A DNA stretch of 64,000 bases from Paraburkholderia nodosa (GCF_001718195.1 NZ_MCNV01000027.1:33559-97558), one strand, 5' to 3'. Numbered from the stretch's first letter, positions 21,637 to 30,011 are shown. The notes: generated by a model from the sequence alone, not told the origin. Made by a program: numbers and translations.

Positions 21637-21730
21637 AACAGGGGTGCTTCACCGGTATGCCGGGCATGCCGCCAGTGAGGCTGAGAGAAACCCTTTGCAC
21701 CCGATCCGGGTAATACCGGCGCGGGAAGTT
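21637..21730 (+). promoter_or_regulatory. TPP riboswitch (THI element)
   Basis: Shows the THI-box core: a GGGGTGC 5' strand, the CTGAGAGA loop at 21681-21688, then ACCCGATCCGGGTAATACCGG and the closing GCGGGAAG. These are the parts that bind the pyrimidine and pyrophosphate of TPP. It lies about 280 bases upstream of thiO, so TPP should switch off thiOSGE. Candidate expression-platform pairings downstream are GCGCCCA (21750-21756) with TGGGCGC (21798-21804), competing with a local CCCAG/CTGGG hairpin. Another is a small hairpin at 21899-21919 just before the first ribosome site. Confidence 0.93.
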
Positions 21731-21931
21731 TCCAGAAAGTCTTACCGGAGCGCCCAGCCTGGGTTTTGAAAAGGCGGGGGCGCCAGGATTCCCGCCGGGC
21801 TGCGCTTTGGGCGCCTGGGTTCGTATACGCATTCCGTATCGGGCCGTTTGCGCCGCATAGCCTCCACGGTCGGCCTTGCCAGCCGGTTTCGTCCTTGGGT
21901 ACGTCTGCTGCTGCCGTACGGAAAGGATACG

Positions 21932-22012
21932 ATGACCGCCTATTCTCTTTGTTCCCCGATTCTTATCGCGTTCGCCTTGCCGTTCGCCTTGCGTGACGGA
22001 GCATCGTCATGA
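21932..22012 (+). CDS. 26-residue ORF coupled to thiO
   Basis: A short frame (MTAYSLCSPILIAFALPFAL then RDGASS) with a good GGAAAGGA ribosome site 6-8 bases before its ATG. Its TGA overlaps the thiO ATG in an ATGA arrangement. The middle is hydrophobic and could insert in the membrane. It matches no family I know. Its value may be in translation: ribosomes finishing it would re-initiate at thiO, which has no strong ribosome site of its own. That makes the small ORF's ribosome site the likely target of the TPP riboswitch. Confidence 0.5.
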   Translation: MTAYSLCSPILIAFALPFALRDGASS

Positions 22013-23157
22013 GCCGCGCCCGCAACCCTGACGTGGGCAGCGTGCCCGACTTCGCCGTGCTCGGCGGCGGCCTGAGCGGCCGGCTCGTCGCATGGCGTCT
22101 GGCCGGCGAGGGCCATCGTGTCGCGCTTTACGAGCGCGGCGGCCCCGAAGGCGGCGAAGCCGCCGCCTGGGTCGCGGCGGCCATGCTCGCGCCGCTCGCG
22201 GAGGCTGCCGTCGCCGAAATGCTCATTACCGAGCTGGGCGTCGCATCGCTCGAAACCTGGCCGCGCATTCTGGCCGAGTTGCCGGAGCCCGTGTTCTTCC
22301 AGCGCAACGGCACGCTCGTGGTCTGGCATAGCGCCGATCGCACCGAAGCGCCGCTCTTCGAGCGCCGCGTGCGCGCCAACGCGCCGCGTTCTCTCGCCGA
22401 TGCCAACTTCGTCGCGCTCGCCGGTGCGCAGCTCGACGCCGCCGAACCGGCGCTCGCGGGGCGCTTCGCGCGCGGCTGGCTGCTCGAAGGCGAGGGCCAG
22501 CTCGACAATCGCCAGGCCCTGGCCGCTCTGGCGGCGGGGCTCGCTGCGCGCGGCGTGGAAACCCACTGGCACACCACGGTCGACGAGGCCAATCCGCCGC
22601 CCGCGCGCGTGACGATCGATTGCCGCGGGCTGGGCGCCAAACCTGCGCTGCCGGGGTTGCGCGGCATTCGCGGCGAAGTCGCGCGCGTGCACGCGCCGGG
22701 CATCACGCTCACGCGCCCGGTGCGGCTCCTGCATCCGCGCTATCCGCTCTATATCGCGCCCAAGGAACACGATGTTTTCGTGATCGGCGCGACCGAGATC
22801 GAAGGCGAGGATCGTTCGCCCGTGAGCGTGCGCTCGGCGCTCGAACTGCTGAGCGCGGCGTTCGCGGTGCATCCGGCGTTCGGCGAAGCGCGCATCCTCG
22901 AGTTGAACACGCAGTGCCGCCCGACGCTGCCCGACCACCGCCCGGCGCTCATCTGGGACGGCAAGACCACGTTGCGTGTGAACGGTCTCTATCGGCACGG
23001 CTTCATGATCGCGCCGGAAGTCGCCGACGAAGCCGCGCGCTTCGCCCAGGCGCTGCTCGATGCCCGTGTGAGCGATGCCGAATCCTTCGAGTCGCTGCGC
23101 CGCGCGTCGCGATGGGGCGACATGCTGCACGCGCAGGGCGCGCACGAGCCGGCCTGA
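22009..23157 (+). CDS. thiO: FAD-dependent glycine oxidase ThiO
   Basis: Oxidises glycine to iminoglycine (dehydroglycine) for the thiazole part of thiamine in organisms without ThiH. The 382-residue product is a DAO-fold flavoenzyme: FAVLGGGLSGRLVAWRLAGEG binds FAD, followed by ERGGPEGGEAAAWVAAAMLAP, a central strand region with DCRGLGAK and IRGEVARVH, and the C-terminal LYRHGFMIAPEVADE segment. Its position directly before thiS and thiG, behind a TPP riboswitch, supports ThiO over other DAO-family oxidases. Confidence 0.92.
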   Translation: MSRARNPDVGSVPDFAVLGGGLSGRLVAWRLAGEGHRVALYERGGPEGGEAAAWVAAAMLAPLAEAAVAEMLITELGVASLETWPRILAELPEPVFFQRNGTLVVWHSADRTEAPLFERRVRANAPRSLADANFVALAGAQLDAAEPALAGRFARGWLLEGEGQLDNRQALAALAAGLAARGVETHWHTTVDEANPPPARVTIDCRGLGAKPALPGLRGIRGEVARVHAPGITLTRPVRLLHPRYPLYIAPKEHDVFVIGATEIEGEDRSPVSVRSALELLSAAFAVHPAFGEARILELNTQCRPTLPDHRPALIWDGKTTLRVNGLYRHGFMIAPEVADEAARFAQALLDARVSDAESFESLRRASRWGDMLHAQGAHEPA

Positions 23158-23199
23158 CGCCTCACCAGAAATAATCCGCAGTTTGAGAACGTATTTGCC

Positions 23200-23397
23200 A
23201 TGGACATTCAAATCAACCAGAAGCCGATCACGCTGCCCGAGGGCGCGACTGTCGCCGATGCGCTCACCGCATTCGGCGCGCGTCCGCCGTTCGCCGTCGC
23301 GTTGAACGGCGATTTCGTGGCGCGTACCCAGCATGGCGCGCGCTCGCTCCAGGCGGGCGACCGCCTCGACGTCGTGAGCCCCGTGGCCGGCGGCTGA
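23200..23397 (+). CDS. thiS: Sulfur carrier protein ThiS
   Basis: Ubiquitin-fold sulfur carrier of 65 residues whose C-terminal Gly-Gly (SPVAGG) is adenylated and converted to a thiocarboxylate that donates sulfur to the thiazole. The family strands LPEGATVADAL, PPFAVALNG and LQAGDRLDVVSPVAGG are all visible. Lies 42 bases after thiO and 80 before thiG in the riboswitch-controlled operon. The adenylating ThiF and the sulfur-transfer enzymes are not in this window. Confidence 0.95.
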   Translation: MDIQINQKPITLPEGATVADALTAFGARPPFAVALNGDFVARTQHGARSLQAGDRLDVVSPVAGG

Positions 23398-23477
23398 GCC
23401 TCGCTCGCCCAGGCCACCGGTCGCGCGCATCGCATACACGGCGAGCGCGTTCACGACACCGCCAAGGATTCCGACCC

Positions 23478-24293
23478 ATGACCACCACAACCACTGCCGA
23501 CGCGCTCACGCTCTACGGCGAAACCTTCGCGAGCCGCGTGCTGCTCGGCACGTCACGCTATCCGTCGCTGCAATCGCTCGCCGACTCCATGGCTGCCGCG
23601 CGCCCCGGCATGATCACCGTCGCGCTGCGCCGCCAGATGAACGAGGGCACCGCCGAGGCCGGCTTCTTCGATCTGCTCAAGCGCCACGGCGTGCCGCTCC
23701 TGCCGAACACGGCGGGCTGCCTCACCGTCAACGAGGCGGTGACGACGGCGCACATGGCGCGCGAAGTCTTCGAAACCGACTGGATCAAGCTCGAACTGAT
23801 CGGCGACGACTACACGCTGCAGCCCGACCCGGTCGGCCTGATCGAGGCCGCGTCGCGCCTCGTGAAGGACGGCTTCAAGGTGCTGCCGTATTGCACCGAG
23901 GACCTCGTGATCGGCCGGCGTCTGCTCGACGCCGGCTGCGAGGCGCTCATGCCGTGGGGCGCGCCGATCGGCACCGGCAAGGGCGTGATCAACCCCTACG
24001 GCTTGCGCGTGCTGCGCGAGCGCTTGCCCGATGTGCCGCTCATCGTCGATGCGGGCCTGGGCGTGCCTTCGCACGCGTGCCAGGTAATGGAGTGGGGCTT
24101 CGACGGCGTGCTGCTCAACACGGCCGTTTCGCAGGCCACGCACCCCGAGGCGATGGCGCGCGCGTTCGCGCTGGGTGTCGAGGCGGGGCGCGCCGCGTTT
24201 CTCGCCGGACCGATGGCCGAGCGCGAAGCAGCGGTCGCGAGCACACCCGTGGTCGGCATGCCTTTCTGGCACCAGGATGGAGACAAGCGATGA
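23478..24293 (+). CDS. thiG: Thiazole synthase ThiG
   Basis: Forms the thiazole phosphate from deoxyxylulose 5-phosphate, ThiS thiocarboxylate and dehydroglycine. The 271-residue TIM barrel shows the family segments LYGETFASRVLLGTSRYPS, LLPNTAGCLTVNEAV, WIKLELIGDD, LPYCTEDLV, MPWGAPIGTGKG and VDAGLGVPSHA. The Schiff-base lysine is the one in IKLELIGD. Its stop overlaps the thiE start by four bases, so the two are coupled. Confidence 0.96.
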   Translation: MTTTTTADALTLYGETFASRVLLGTSRYPSLQSLADSMAAARPGMITVALRRQMNEGTAEAGFFDLLKRHGVPLLPNTAGCLTVNEAVTTAHMAREVFETDWIKLELIGDDYTLQPDPVGLIEAASRLVKDGFKVLPYCTEDLVIGRRLLDAGCEALMPWGAPIGTGKGVINPYGLRVLRERLPDVPLIVDAGLGVPSHACQVMEWGFDGVLLNTAVSQATHPEAMARAFALGVEAGRAAFLAGPMAEREAAVASTPVVGMPFWHQDGDKR

Positions 24294-25402
24294 CTGAAAC
24301 GCTGCGCCTGCAGGACCGCGAACTGTTCTGGCCGCCCGCCGACGAACTCACCGAAACGGCGGAGCGCATCCGCGCGCGCCTGGGCGACTGGCAGCCCACG
24401 CATGCGCCGTGGCGCATCTGTCTCACGCCGCCCGACGCGCCCAACGGCGGCGATCTGATCATCGTGACCGACGCGGCGCCGCATCTGGCCAACATCGCGC
24501 GCTGGATGACCGACGGCGCGGGCGTGATCGAAGCCGCGGGCGAAAACCCGAAGGCGGCGCGCGCCACGCTGCATCTGGGCGGCGAGCGCTACGCGCTCGA
24601 AGGCGAGCTGGCGGAAGACTGGATCCCGGCGCTGGCGGCGTTCCTCGACTGCGGTTTCGATCCGCACGACGCGCTCGTGCTCGCGCTCGCCTGGCGCGAC
24701 GGCGACGAGCAGCAGGCTGACGCCTGGCCCGTCGACATCGAGCGTTTTCCGCGGGTGTTGGGCCTGCCCGACGCGCCCGCACAGCCGTTTGCGCCGTGTC
24801 CCGCGAAGCTTGGCTTGTATCCCGTACTGCCCACGGCCGACTGGGTTGAGCGCGTGCTCGACTATGGCGTGAAGACGGTGCAGTTGCGCAGCAAGCAGCC
24901 GAAGTCGCCGGCGCTCACGAACGAAATCGAGCGCTGTGTTGCGGCGGGCCGCAAGCACGACGCGCAGCTCTTCATCAACGATCACTGGCAGGAGGCCGTC
25001 GCGGCCGGGGCTTATGGCGTGCACCTCGGCCAGGAAGACCTGCGCGAAGCCGACCTCGGCGCGATCGCGGCGGCGGGCGTACGTCTTGGCCTCTCGACGC
25101 ATGGCTACTTCGAGATGCTCACGGCGCTTCACTTCCGTCCGAGCTATCTCGCGTGCGGCGCCGTGTTCGCCACCACGACCAAGGCCATGCCCACGGCGCC
25201 CCAGGGCCTCGCGCGTCTTGCCCGCTACGTGAAGCTGCTGGACGGCGTCGTGCCGATGGTGGCGATCGGCGGCATCGACGACAATGTGCTGCCCGAGGTG
25301 CTCGCCACGGGCGCCGGCAGCGCGGCGGTGGTGCGTGCTGTGACCGAGGCGGCCGACCCGGCTGCCGCGGTTGCTGCATTGCGCAACGCGTTTACGCAAT
25401 AA
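24290..25402 (+). CDS. thiE: Thiamine phosphate synthase ThiE with N-terminal extension
   Basis: Joins hydroxymethylpyrimidine pyrophosphate and thiazole phosphate to thiamine phosphate. The product is 370 residues, against about 210 for a plain ThiE. The synthase barrel occupies about residues 175-370: GLYPVLPTADWVERVLDYGVKTVQLRSK, LFINDHW, GVHLGQEDL, LGLSTHG, GAVFATTTK and VAIGGI are all present, so the enzyme should be active. Residues 1-170 form a separate domain (HAPWRICLTPPDAPNGGD, ARWMTDGAGVIEAAGENP, FLDCGFDPHDALVLALAW) that I cannot place with certainty. It faintly recalls the C-terminal half of ThiD-type kinases. Last gene of the TPP-controlled operon. Confidence 0.93.
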   Translation: MTETLRLQDRELFWPPADELTETAERIRARLGDWQPTHAPWRICLTPPDAPNGGDLIIVTDAAPHLANIARWMTDGAGVIEAAGENPKAARATLHLGGERYALEGELAEDWIPALAAFLDCGFDPHDALVLALAWRDGDEQQADAWPVDIERFPRVLGLPDAPAQPFAPCPAKLGLYPVLPTADWVERVLDYGVKTVQLRSKQPKSPALTNEIERCVAAGRKHDAQLFINDHWQEAVAAGAYGVHLGQEDLREADLGAIAAAGVRLGLSTHGYFEMLTALHFRPSYLACGAVFATTTKAMPTAPQGLARLARYVKLLDGVVPMVAIGGIDDNVLPEVLATGAGSAAVVRAVTEAADPAAAVAALRNAFTQ

Positions 25403-25534
25403 TGGTCCGCCCTGGCATCGGGCTGCGCCGCGTGCGCGACCCGGGGCCAAGGGGGCCGCAACCCGCAGCAGCGGGCGCTTGCGGCTTACATCGGCGGGTC
25501 CGGGGGCGTCACGGCAGGTTTTCCACGATGGCCC

Positions 25535-25540
25535 TATAAT
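25535..25540 (+). promoter_or_regulatory. Candidate -10 element for the mla operon
   Basis: Perfect TATAAT 33 bases before the mlaF GTG. No clear -35 hexamer is visible at the usual distance, so this is a partial prediction. Confidence 0.35.
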
Positions 25541-25572
25541 CCCGCCTTCGTGTAAATGGACTGTCAGACCAC

Positions 25573-26394
25573 GTGCCCTCAACCTCTGAGACCCTACTGG
25601 AGCTGCGCGACGTCGACTTCGGCTACGGCGACCGGCTCGTCCTGTCCGGCCTGAACATGCGCTTCCCGCGCGGTCGGGTCGTGGCAGTCATGGGCGGTTC
25701 TGGTGGCGGAAAAACGACAGTGCTGCGCTTAATCGGCGGCCTCGTTCGCGCCCAGCGCGGCCAGGTGCTGTTCGGCGGCCAGGACGTCGGCGCGCAATCG
25801 CGCGACGGCCTCTACGCCCTGCGCCGCAAGATGGGCATGCTCTTCCAGTTCGGCGCGCTCTTCACCGACATGTCGGTGTTCGAGAACGTCGCCTTCGCCT
25901 TGCGCGAGCACACCGACCTGCCCGAAGAGCTGATCCGCGACCTCGTGCTCATGAAGCTCAACGCCGTCGGCCTGCGTGGCGCGCGCGACCTCGCGCCTTC
26001 GGAAATTTCCGGCGGCATGGCGCGGCGCGTGGCGCTCGCGCGCGCCATCGCGCTCGACCCCGAGCTGATGATGTACGACGAGCCATTCGCGGGTCTCGAC
26101 CCGATTTCGCTCGGCATCACCGCGAACCTCATCCGCACGCTCAACGACGCGCTCGGCGCAACCTCGATCCTCGTCACGCACGACGTGCCCGAGTCGTTCG
26201 CGATCGCCGACTACGTGTACTTCATGGCGAACGGCCGGGTGCAGGCGCAGGGCACGCCCGCCGAGCTGCGCGCCTCGACCGACCCGATCGTGCGCCAGTT
26301 CATCGACGGCGCGCCGGACGGCCCGTTCCGGTTCCATTACCCGTCGAACCTGCCGCTCGAAGCGGACTTCGGCATTGGCGGAGGCCGCTCATGA
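25573..26394 (+). CDS. mlaF: Phospholipid ABC transporter ATPase MlaF
   Basis: ATPase of the MlaFEDB inner-membrane complex that moves phospholipids between the outer and inner membranes. The 273-residue product has Walker A GGSGGGKTTVL, a Q-loop at FQFGALFTDMSVFENVAF, signature ISGGMARRVALARA, Walker B LMMYDEPFAGLDP and the switch His in VTHD. Start is GTG at 25573. Overlaps mlaE by four bases. First gene of an mlaFEDACB cluster. Confidence 0.95.
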   Translation: MPSTSETLLELRDVDFGYGDRLVLSGLNMRFPRGRVVAVMGGSGGGKTTVLRLIGGLVRAQRGQVLFGGQDVGAQSRDGLYALRRKMGMLFQFGALFTDMSVFENVAFALREHTDLPEELIRDLVLMKLNAVGLRGARDLAPSEISGGMARRVALARAIALDPELMMYDEPFAGLDPISLGITANLIRTLNDALGATSILVTHDVPESFAIADYVYFMANGRVQAQGTPAELRASTDPIVRQFIDGAPDGPFRFHYPSNLPLEADFGIGGGRS

Positions 26395-27167
26395 TCGGCG
26401 CCATCAGCTCGATCGGGCGCACCGTGCTCGAAACGATCGCGCGCGCGGGGCATGCCACGCGCTTTTTCGTGCGCCTCGTCCTCGAATTCTTCCCGTTGCT
26501 GCGCCGGCCGCGTCTTGTCACGAAGCAGATCCACTTCGTCGGTAATTATTCGCTCTTGATCATTGCCGTGTCGGGCCTGTTCGTGGGCTTCGTGCTCGGG
26601 CTGCAGGGCTATTACACGCTCAACCGCTACGGCTCCGAGCAGGCGCTCGGGCTGCTGGTCGCGCTCTCGCTCGTGCGCGAGCTCGGGCCCGTCGTCACCG
26701 CGCTGCTGTTTGCGGGCCGCGCGGGCACCTCGCTCACGGCCGAGATCGGCCTCATGAAGGCGGGCGAGCAACTCACGGCCATGGAGATGATGGCGGTGGA
26801 CCCCGTGCGCGTAGTGGTTGCGCCGCGCATGTGGGCAGGCGTGATCGCCATGCCGATCCTCGCGGCTATTTTCAGCGCAGTCGGCATTCTGGGCGGCTAC
26901 GTGGTGGGCGTGCTGCTGATCGGCGTGGACGCCGGCGCGTTCTGGTCGCAAATGCAGGGCGGCGTGGACGTCTGGACCGATGTGGGCAACGGCGTGATGA
27001 AGAGCATCGTGTTCGGCTTCGCCGTGACGTTCACCGCGCTCTATCAGGGCTATGAGGCGAAGCCCACGCCCGAGGGCGTGTCGCGCGCGACCACCAAAAC
27101 GGTCGTGTACGCGTCGCTCGCGGTACTCGGCCTCGACTTCCTGCTCACCGCGCTGATGTTCAGCTAA
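26391..27167 (+). CDS. mlaE: Phospholipid ABC transporter permease MlaE
   Basis: Permease of the Mla lipid transporter, 258 residues with about five hydrophobic helices. Family segments are visible: QIHFVGNYSLLIIAVSGLFVGFVLGLQ, the ELGPVVTALLFAGRAGTSLTAEIG helix, MKAGEQLTAMEMM and VDPVRVVVAPRMWA. The conserved arginine and acidic residues of the MlaE fold are intact. Coupled to mlaF by an ATGA overlap and followed 73 bases later by mlaD. Confidence 0.95.
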   Translation: MIGAISSIGRTVLETIARAGHATRFFVRLVLEFFPLLRRPRLVTKQIHFVGNYSLLIIAVSGLFVGFVLGLQGYYTLNRYGSEQALGLLVALSLVRELGPVVTALLFAGRAGTSLTAEIGLMKAGEQLTAMEMMAVDPVRVVVAPRMWAGVIAMPILAAIFSAVGILGGYVVGVLLIGVDAGAFWSQMQGGVDVWTDVGNGVMKSIVFGFAVTFTALYQGYEAKPTPEGVSRATTKTVVYASLAVLGLDFLLTALMFS

Positions 27168-27240
27168 AGACGCCGGGCAGCGACCCGGCCGCGCGGCGCG
27201 CACAGGAGCGACGCCGCAATGGATTCTCATTGGGATGACG

Positions 27241-27804
27241 ATGAAAAAGAATGCTCTCGACTTCTGGGTCGGTCTGTTTGTGGTGCTGGGCTTTATCGCG
27301 CTACTGTTTCTTGCGCTGAAGGCCGGCAACATGAGTTCGCTGTCGTTCCAGTCCACCTACCCGGTGAAGCTCAAGTTCGACAATATCGGCGGCCTCAAGC
27401 CGCGCGCGCCGGTGAAGAGCGCGGGCGTGACCGTGGGCCGGGTGGCCTCGATCGGCTTCGACTCCAACGCCTATCAGGCGCTGGTGACGATCAACCTCGA
27501 CCAGCAGTACCAGTTTCCGAAGGACACGTCGGCGAAGATCCTGACGTCGGGTTTGCTCGGCGAGCAGTACATCGGCCTCGAACCGGGCGGCGATTCGGAA
27601 ATGCTCAAGGCCGGCGACACCATTTCGATGACGCAGTCGGCCATCGTGCTCGAGAACCTGATCGGCCAGTTCCTCTATAGCAAGGCGGCCGATTCGGGCG
27701 CCGCGAAGCCGTCCAGCGGCGCGAGCACGGATGCGGCGCCTGCTGCAGCACCCGCGCCCGCACCGGCTCAGGCGCCTGCACCGGCGGCTTCGGCGGCCCA
27801 ATAA
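27241..27804 (+). CDS. mlaD: MCE-domain lipid-binding protein MlaD
   Basis: Periplasmic MCE protein anchored by one N-terminal helix (ALDFWVGLFVVLGFIALLFLAL). Its hexameric ring forms the lipid path above MlaFE. The MCE domain spans about 38-115 (VKLKFDNIGGLKPRAPVKSAGV, VGRVASIGFD, ILTSGLLGEQYIGLEPGG). I chose ATG 27241 (MKKNALDFW); an ATG six bases earlier is also possible. The last 35 residues are almost only alanine, proline, serine and glutamine, an extension beyond the E. coli protein. Confidence 0.93.
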   Translation: MKKNALDFWVGLFVVLGFIALLFLALKAGNMSSLSFQSTYPVKLKFDNIGGLKPRAPVKSAGVTVGRVASIGFDSNAYQALVTINLDQQYQFPKDTSAKILTSGLLGEQYIGLEPGGDSEMLKAGDTISMTQSAIVLENLIGQFLYSKAADSGAAKPSSGASTDAAPAAAPAPAPAQAPAPAASAAQ

Positions 27805-27818
27805 GAAGGAGAAAAAGA

Positions 27819-28829
27819 ATGACGACCATACGCATGCGCGCCATTACGCTTGGCGTCGCAGCGCTTGCACTCGGGGGTTGTTCGACGGTGCAGACGCCAT
27901 CGAAGGAAGATCCATGGGAAGGGTTCAACCGCACGGTGTACACGTTCAACGACAAGGTTGACACGTACGCGCTCAAGCCGGTGGCGCAGGGCTACGTGAA
28001 GGTGACGCCGCAGCCCGTGCGCGACAGCGTGACGAACTTTTTCGCGAACATCGGCGACGTGTACAACGCCGCGAACAACTTCCTGCAGCTGAAGATCACC
28101 GATGGCGTCGAGGACATCATGCGGATCGTGATCAACACGGTCTTCGGCCTCGGCGGTCTGTTCGACGTCGCGACGCTCGCAAAGCTGCCCAAGCACAACC
28201 AGGACTTCGGTCTCACGCTCGGTCACTATGGCGTGCCGCCCGGCCCATACCTCGTGCTGCCGCTGTTCGGTCCGAGCACGGTGCGTGATGGCGTGGGCCT
28301 CGTGCCGAACTACTTCATCAACCCGCTCACCTATGTGGATCCGGCCGCGCTGTCTTGGGGCCTTTACGGGCTGAACGTGGTGAGCACGCGCGCCAACCTG
28401 CTTGGCGCGAGCGACCTGCTCGAAGGCGCGGCGATCGACAGGTACTCGTTCATCCGCAACGCCTATCTGCAGCGCCGCCGCTATCTGCTGTCGGACGGCC
28501 GCGCGTCGTCGGGCAACAGCAATCTGCCGGATTACGGCGATGGCGCGCCGCTGCCGAAGTACGACGACACCGACGAGGGCGCGGCGGCCCCCGCTTCGGG
28601 TGCGGCTGCCGGTGCGGCAGTGCCCGCTTCGGGCACTGCGCCTGCGGCCACCCCGAATGCGGCCAGCATGGCACCCGCCAACCCCAACGGCGCAACGACC
28701 GCCCCGGCCACGCTGGAAGGCCCGGCCGGCGCCGCGGCGCCCACGGGCGCGTCGGAAACCACGGTGCCGGGCGACCAGATGATTCCGCCCGCGCGCATCG
28801 GCTTCCCGAGCATGCTGCGGCTGCACTGA
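27819..28829 (+). CDS. mlaA: Outer-membrane lipoprotein MlaA (VacJ)
   Basis: Lipoprotein that removes phospholipids from the outer leaflet of the outer membrane and hands them to MlaC. The 336-residue precursor has a lipobox LALGGC, then DPWEGFNRTVYTFND, the RFxxN-like NTVFGLGGLFDVA, GVPPGPYLVLPLFGPSTVRDGVG and YVDPAALSW, all typical of MlaA/VacJ. A strong AAGGAG ribosome site precedes the ATG. After about residue 250 comes an Ala/Pro/Thr-rich low-complexity tail ending in PPARIGFPSMLRLH, absent from the 251-residue E. coli protein. Its place inside the mla operon differs from E. coli, where mlaA is elsewhere. Confidence 0.94.
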   Translation: MTTIRMRAITLGVAALALGGCSTVQTPSKEDPWEGFNRTVYTFNDKVDTYALKPVAQGYVKVTPQPVRDSVTNFFANIGDVYNAANNFLQLKITDGVEDIMRIVINTVFGLGGLFDVATLAKLPKHNQDFGLTLGHYGVPPGPYLVLPLFGPSTVRDGVGLVPNYFINPLTYVDPAALSWGLYGLNVVSTRANLLGASDLLEGAAIDRYSFIRNAYLQRRRYLLSDGRASSGNSNLPDYGDGAPLPKYDDTDEGAAAPASGAAAGAAVPASGTAPAATPNAASMAPANPNGATTAPATLEGPAGAAAPTGASETTVPGDQMIPPARIGFPSMLRLH

Positions 28830-28870
28830 GCGCTGCGCTCCAGCGTGCTGGAACGCCTCGCCGGAGCGTT

Positions 28871-28894
28871 CGTCTGACGTATACGTCTGACGTA
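28871..28894. repeat. Direct repeats between mlaA and mlaC
   Basis: CGTCTGACGTA occurs exactly twice (28871-28881 and 28884-28894), 13 bases apart, about 37 bases before a consensus -35 hexamer. Could be a regulator site for an internal mlaCB promoter. Confidence 0.4.
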
Positions 28895-28930
28895 ACAAGC
28901 AGAAACGCTTGTCGCACTTTGCTGGCGGTT

Positions 28931-28961
28931 TTGACACAGCGCGATAGATCTCGCGTGATAT
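28931..28961 (+). promoter_or_regulatory. Candidate internal promoter for mlaC-mlaB
   Basis: A perfect TTGACA (28931-28936) with TGATAT (28956-28961) 19 bases downstream, in the 177-base gap before mlaC. The -10 is imperfect and the spacer long, so confidence is limited. Confidence 0.35.
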
Positions 28962-29006
28962 CGTTGGTTCCAACGGGGCGATGTCCCCCAACTAGCAGGG
29001 CTCGAG

Positions 29007-29639
29007 ATGAAAAAATTCTTTCTGTACCCGTTTTTCGCCATGTTTCTTTCGTTTGCCGGCGGCGCATTTGCCCAGACGGTAGACACCAGCAATCCCGACG
29101 CGATGGTCCAGACGGTCACGCAGCAGGTCATGAGCCAGATCAAGGGTGACAAGTCCATCCAGTCCGGCGACATCAGCAAGATCACGCAGCTCGTGAACGA
29201 AAAGATCCTGCCGTACACCGATTTCCGCCGCACCACGCAACTCGCGATGGGCCGCAACTGGCGCACGGCCACGCCGGAGCAGCAGCAACAGGTCATCGAA
29301 CAGTTCAAGACACTGCTGATCCGCACGTATTCGGGCGCGCTCGCCCAGGTGCGCGACCAGCAGATCCAGTACAAGCCGTTCCGCGCGAACCCGGACGACA
29401 CCGACGTCGTGGTCCGTTCGACGGTCATGAACGGCGGCCAGCCGATCGAGCTCGACTATCGCCTCTACAAGACGCAGCAAGGCTGGCGCGTGTATGACAT
29501 CAACGTGCTCGGCGCGTGGCTCATCCAGGCGTACCAGCAGCAGTTCCAGGAAAAGATCCAGCAAGGCGGCGTGGACGGCCTGATCCAGTTCCTCACGCAG
29601 CGTAACCAGCAACTCGCATCGGGCAAGGCGACCTCGTGA
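29007..29639 (+). CDS. mlaC: Periplasmic phospholipid carrier MlaC
   Basis: Soluble carrier that shuttles phospholipid between MlaA and MlaD. The 210-residue precursor has a signal peptide ending FAGGAFA, then the MlaC/Ttg2 fold: VNEKILPYTDFRRTTQLAMGRNWRTATPEQQQ, FKTLLIRTYSGAL, and the C-terminal WRVYDINVLGAWLIQAYQQQF segment typical of the family. Its stop overlaps the mlaB start. Confidence 0.95.
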   Translation: MKKFFLYPFFAMFLSFAGGAFAQTVDTSNPDAMVQTVTQQVMSQIKGDKSIQSGDISKITQLVNEKILPYTDFRRTTQLAMGRNWRTATPEQQQQVIEQFKTLLIRTYSGALAQVRDQQIQYKPFRANPDDTDVVVRSTVMNGGQPIELDYRLYKTQQGWRVYDINVLGAWLIQAYQQQFQEKIQQGGVDGLIQFLTQRNQQLASGKATS

Positions 29640-29908
29640 GCGAGCGTTTCGCCACCGGCGCCAACCTGACCCACGAGAGCGCGAAGGCCGCGCTCTCGGC
29701 CGGGTTCGCGCAGATCTCGGCGGGCGCAACCGCCGTGGACTGCGCGGCGCTCACCCAGTTCGATTCATCGGCGCTCGCTGTGCTGATCGCGTGGCAGCGT
29801 GCCGCGCGTGAGCGCGGCGCTTCCCTTGCCGTGCTCAACATGCCCCCCGCGCTCGCCTCTCTCGCGCGCGCCTACGGCGTCGATTCGCTTCTCAACGAGC
29901 GACATTGA
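29636..29908 (+). CDS. mlaB: STAS-domain protein MlaB
   Basis: STAS-domain subunit of 90 residues that binds and stabilises the MlaF ATPase. Core features are TAVDCAALTQFDSSALAVLIAWQRAARERGASL. The serine pair after FD corresponds to the conserved STAS helix start. It begins with GTG inside the end of mlaC (four-base overlap) and ends the mla gene set. The following 277-base gap contains a TATAAT and a small CCGTT/AACGG hairpin near 30158-30171. Confidence 0.88.
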   Translation: MSERFATGANLTHESAKAALSAGFAQISAGATAVDCAALTQFDSSALAVLIAWQRAARERGASLAVLNMPPALASLARAYGVDSLLNERH

Positions 29909-30011
29909 CCCGCGTCGCCTGGCCGGACGCTAGCGTTCAAGCGGGATCACACCGCATTGCCGGGCCGACGCCGTTCCCCTCCAGGGCCAGGCCGCGCTTC
30001 CCGACTTGGCC

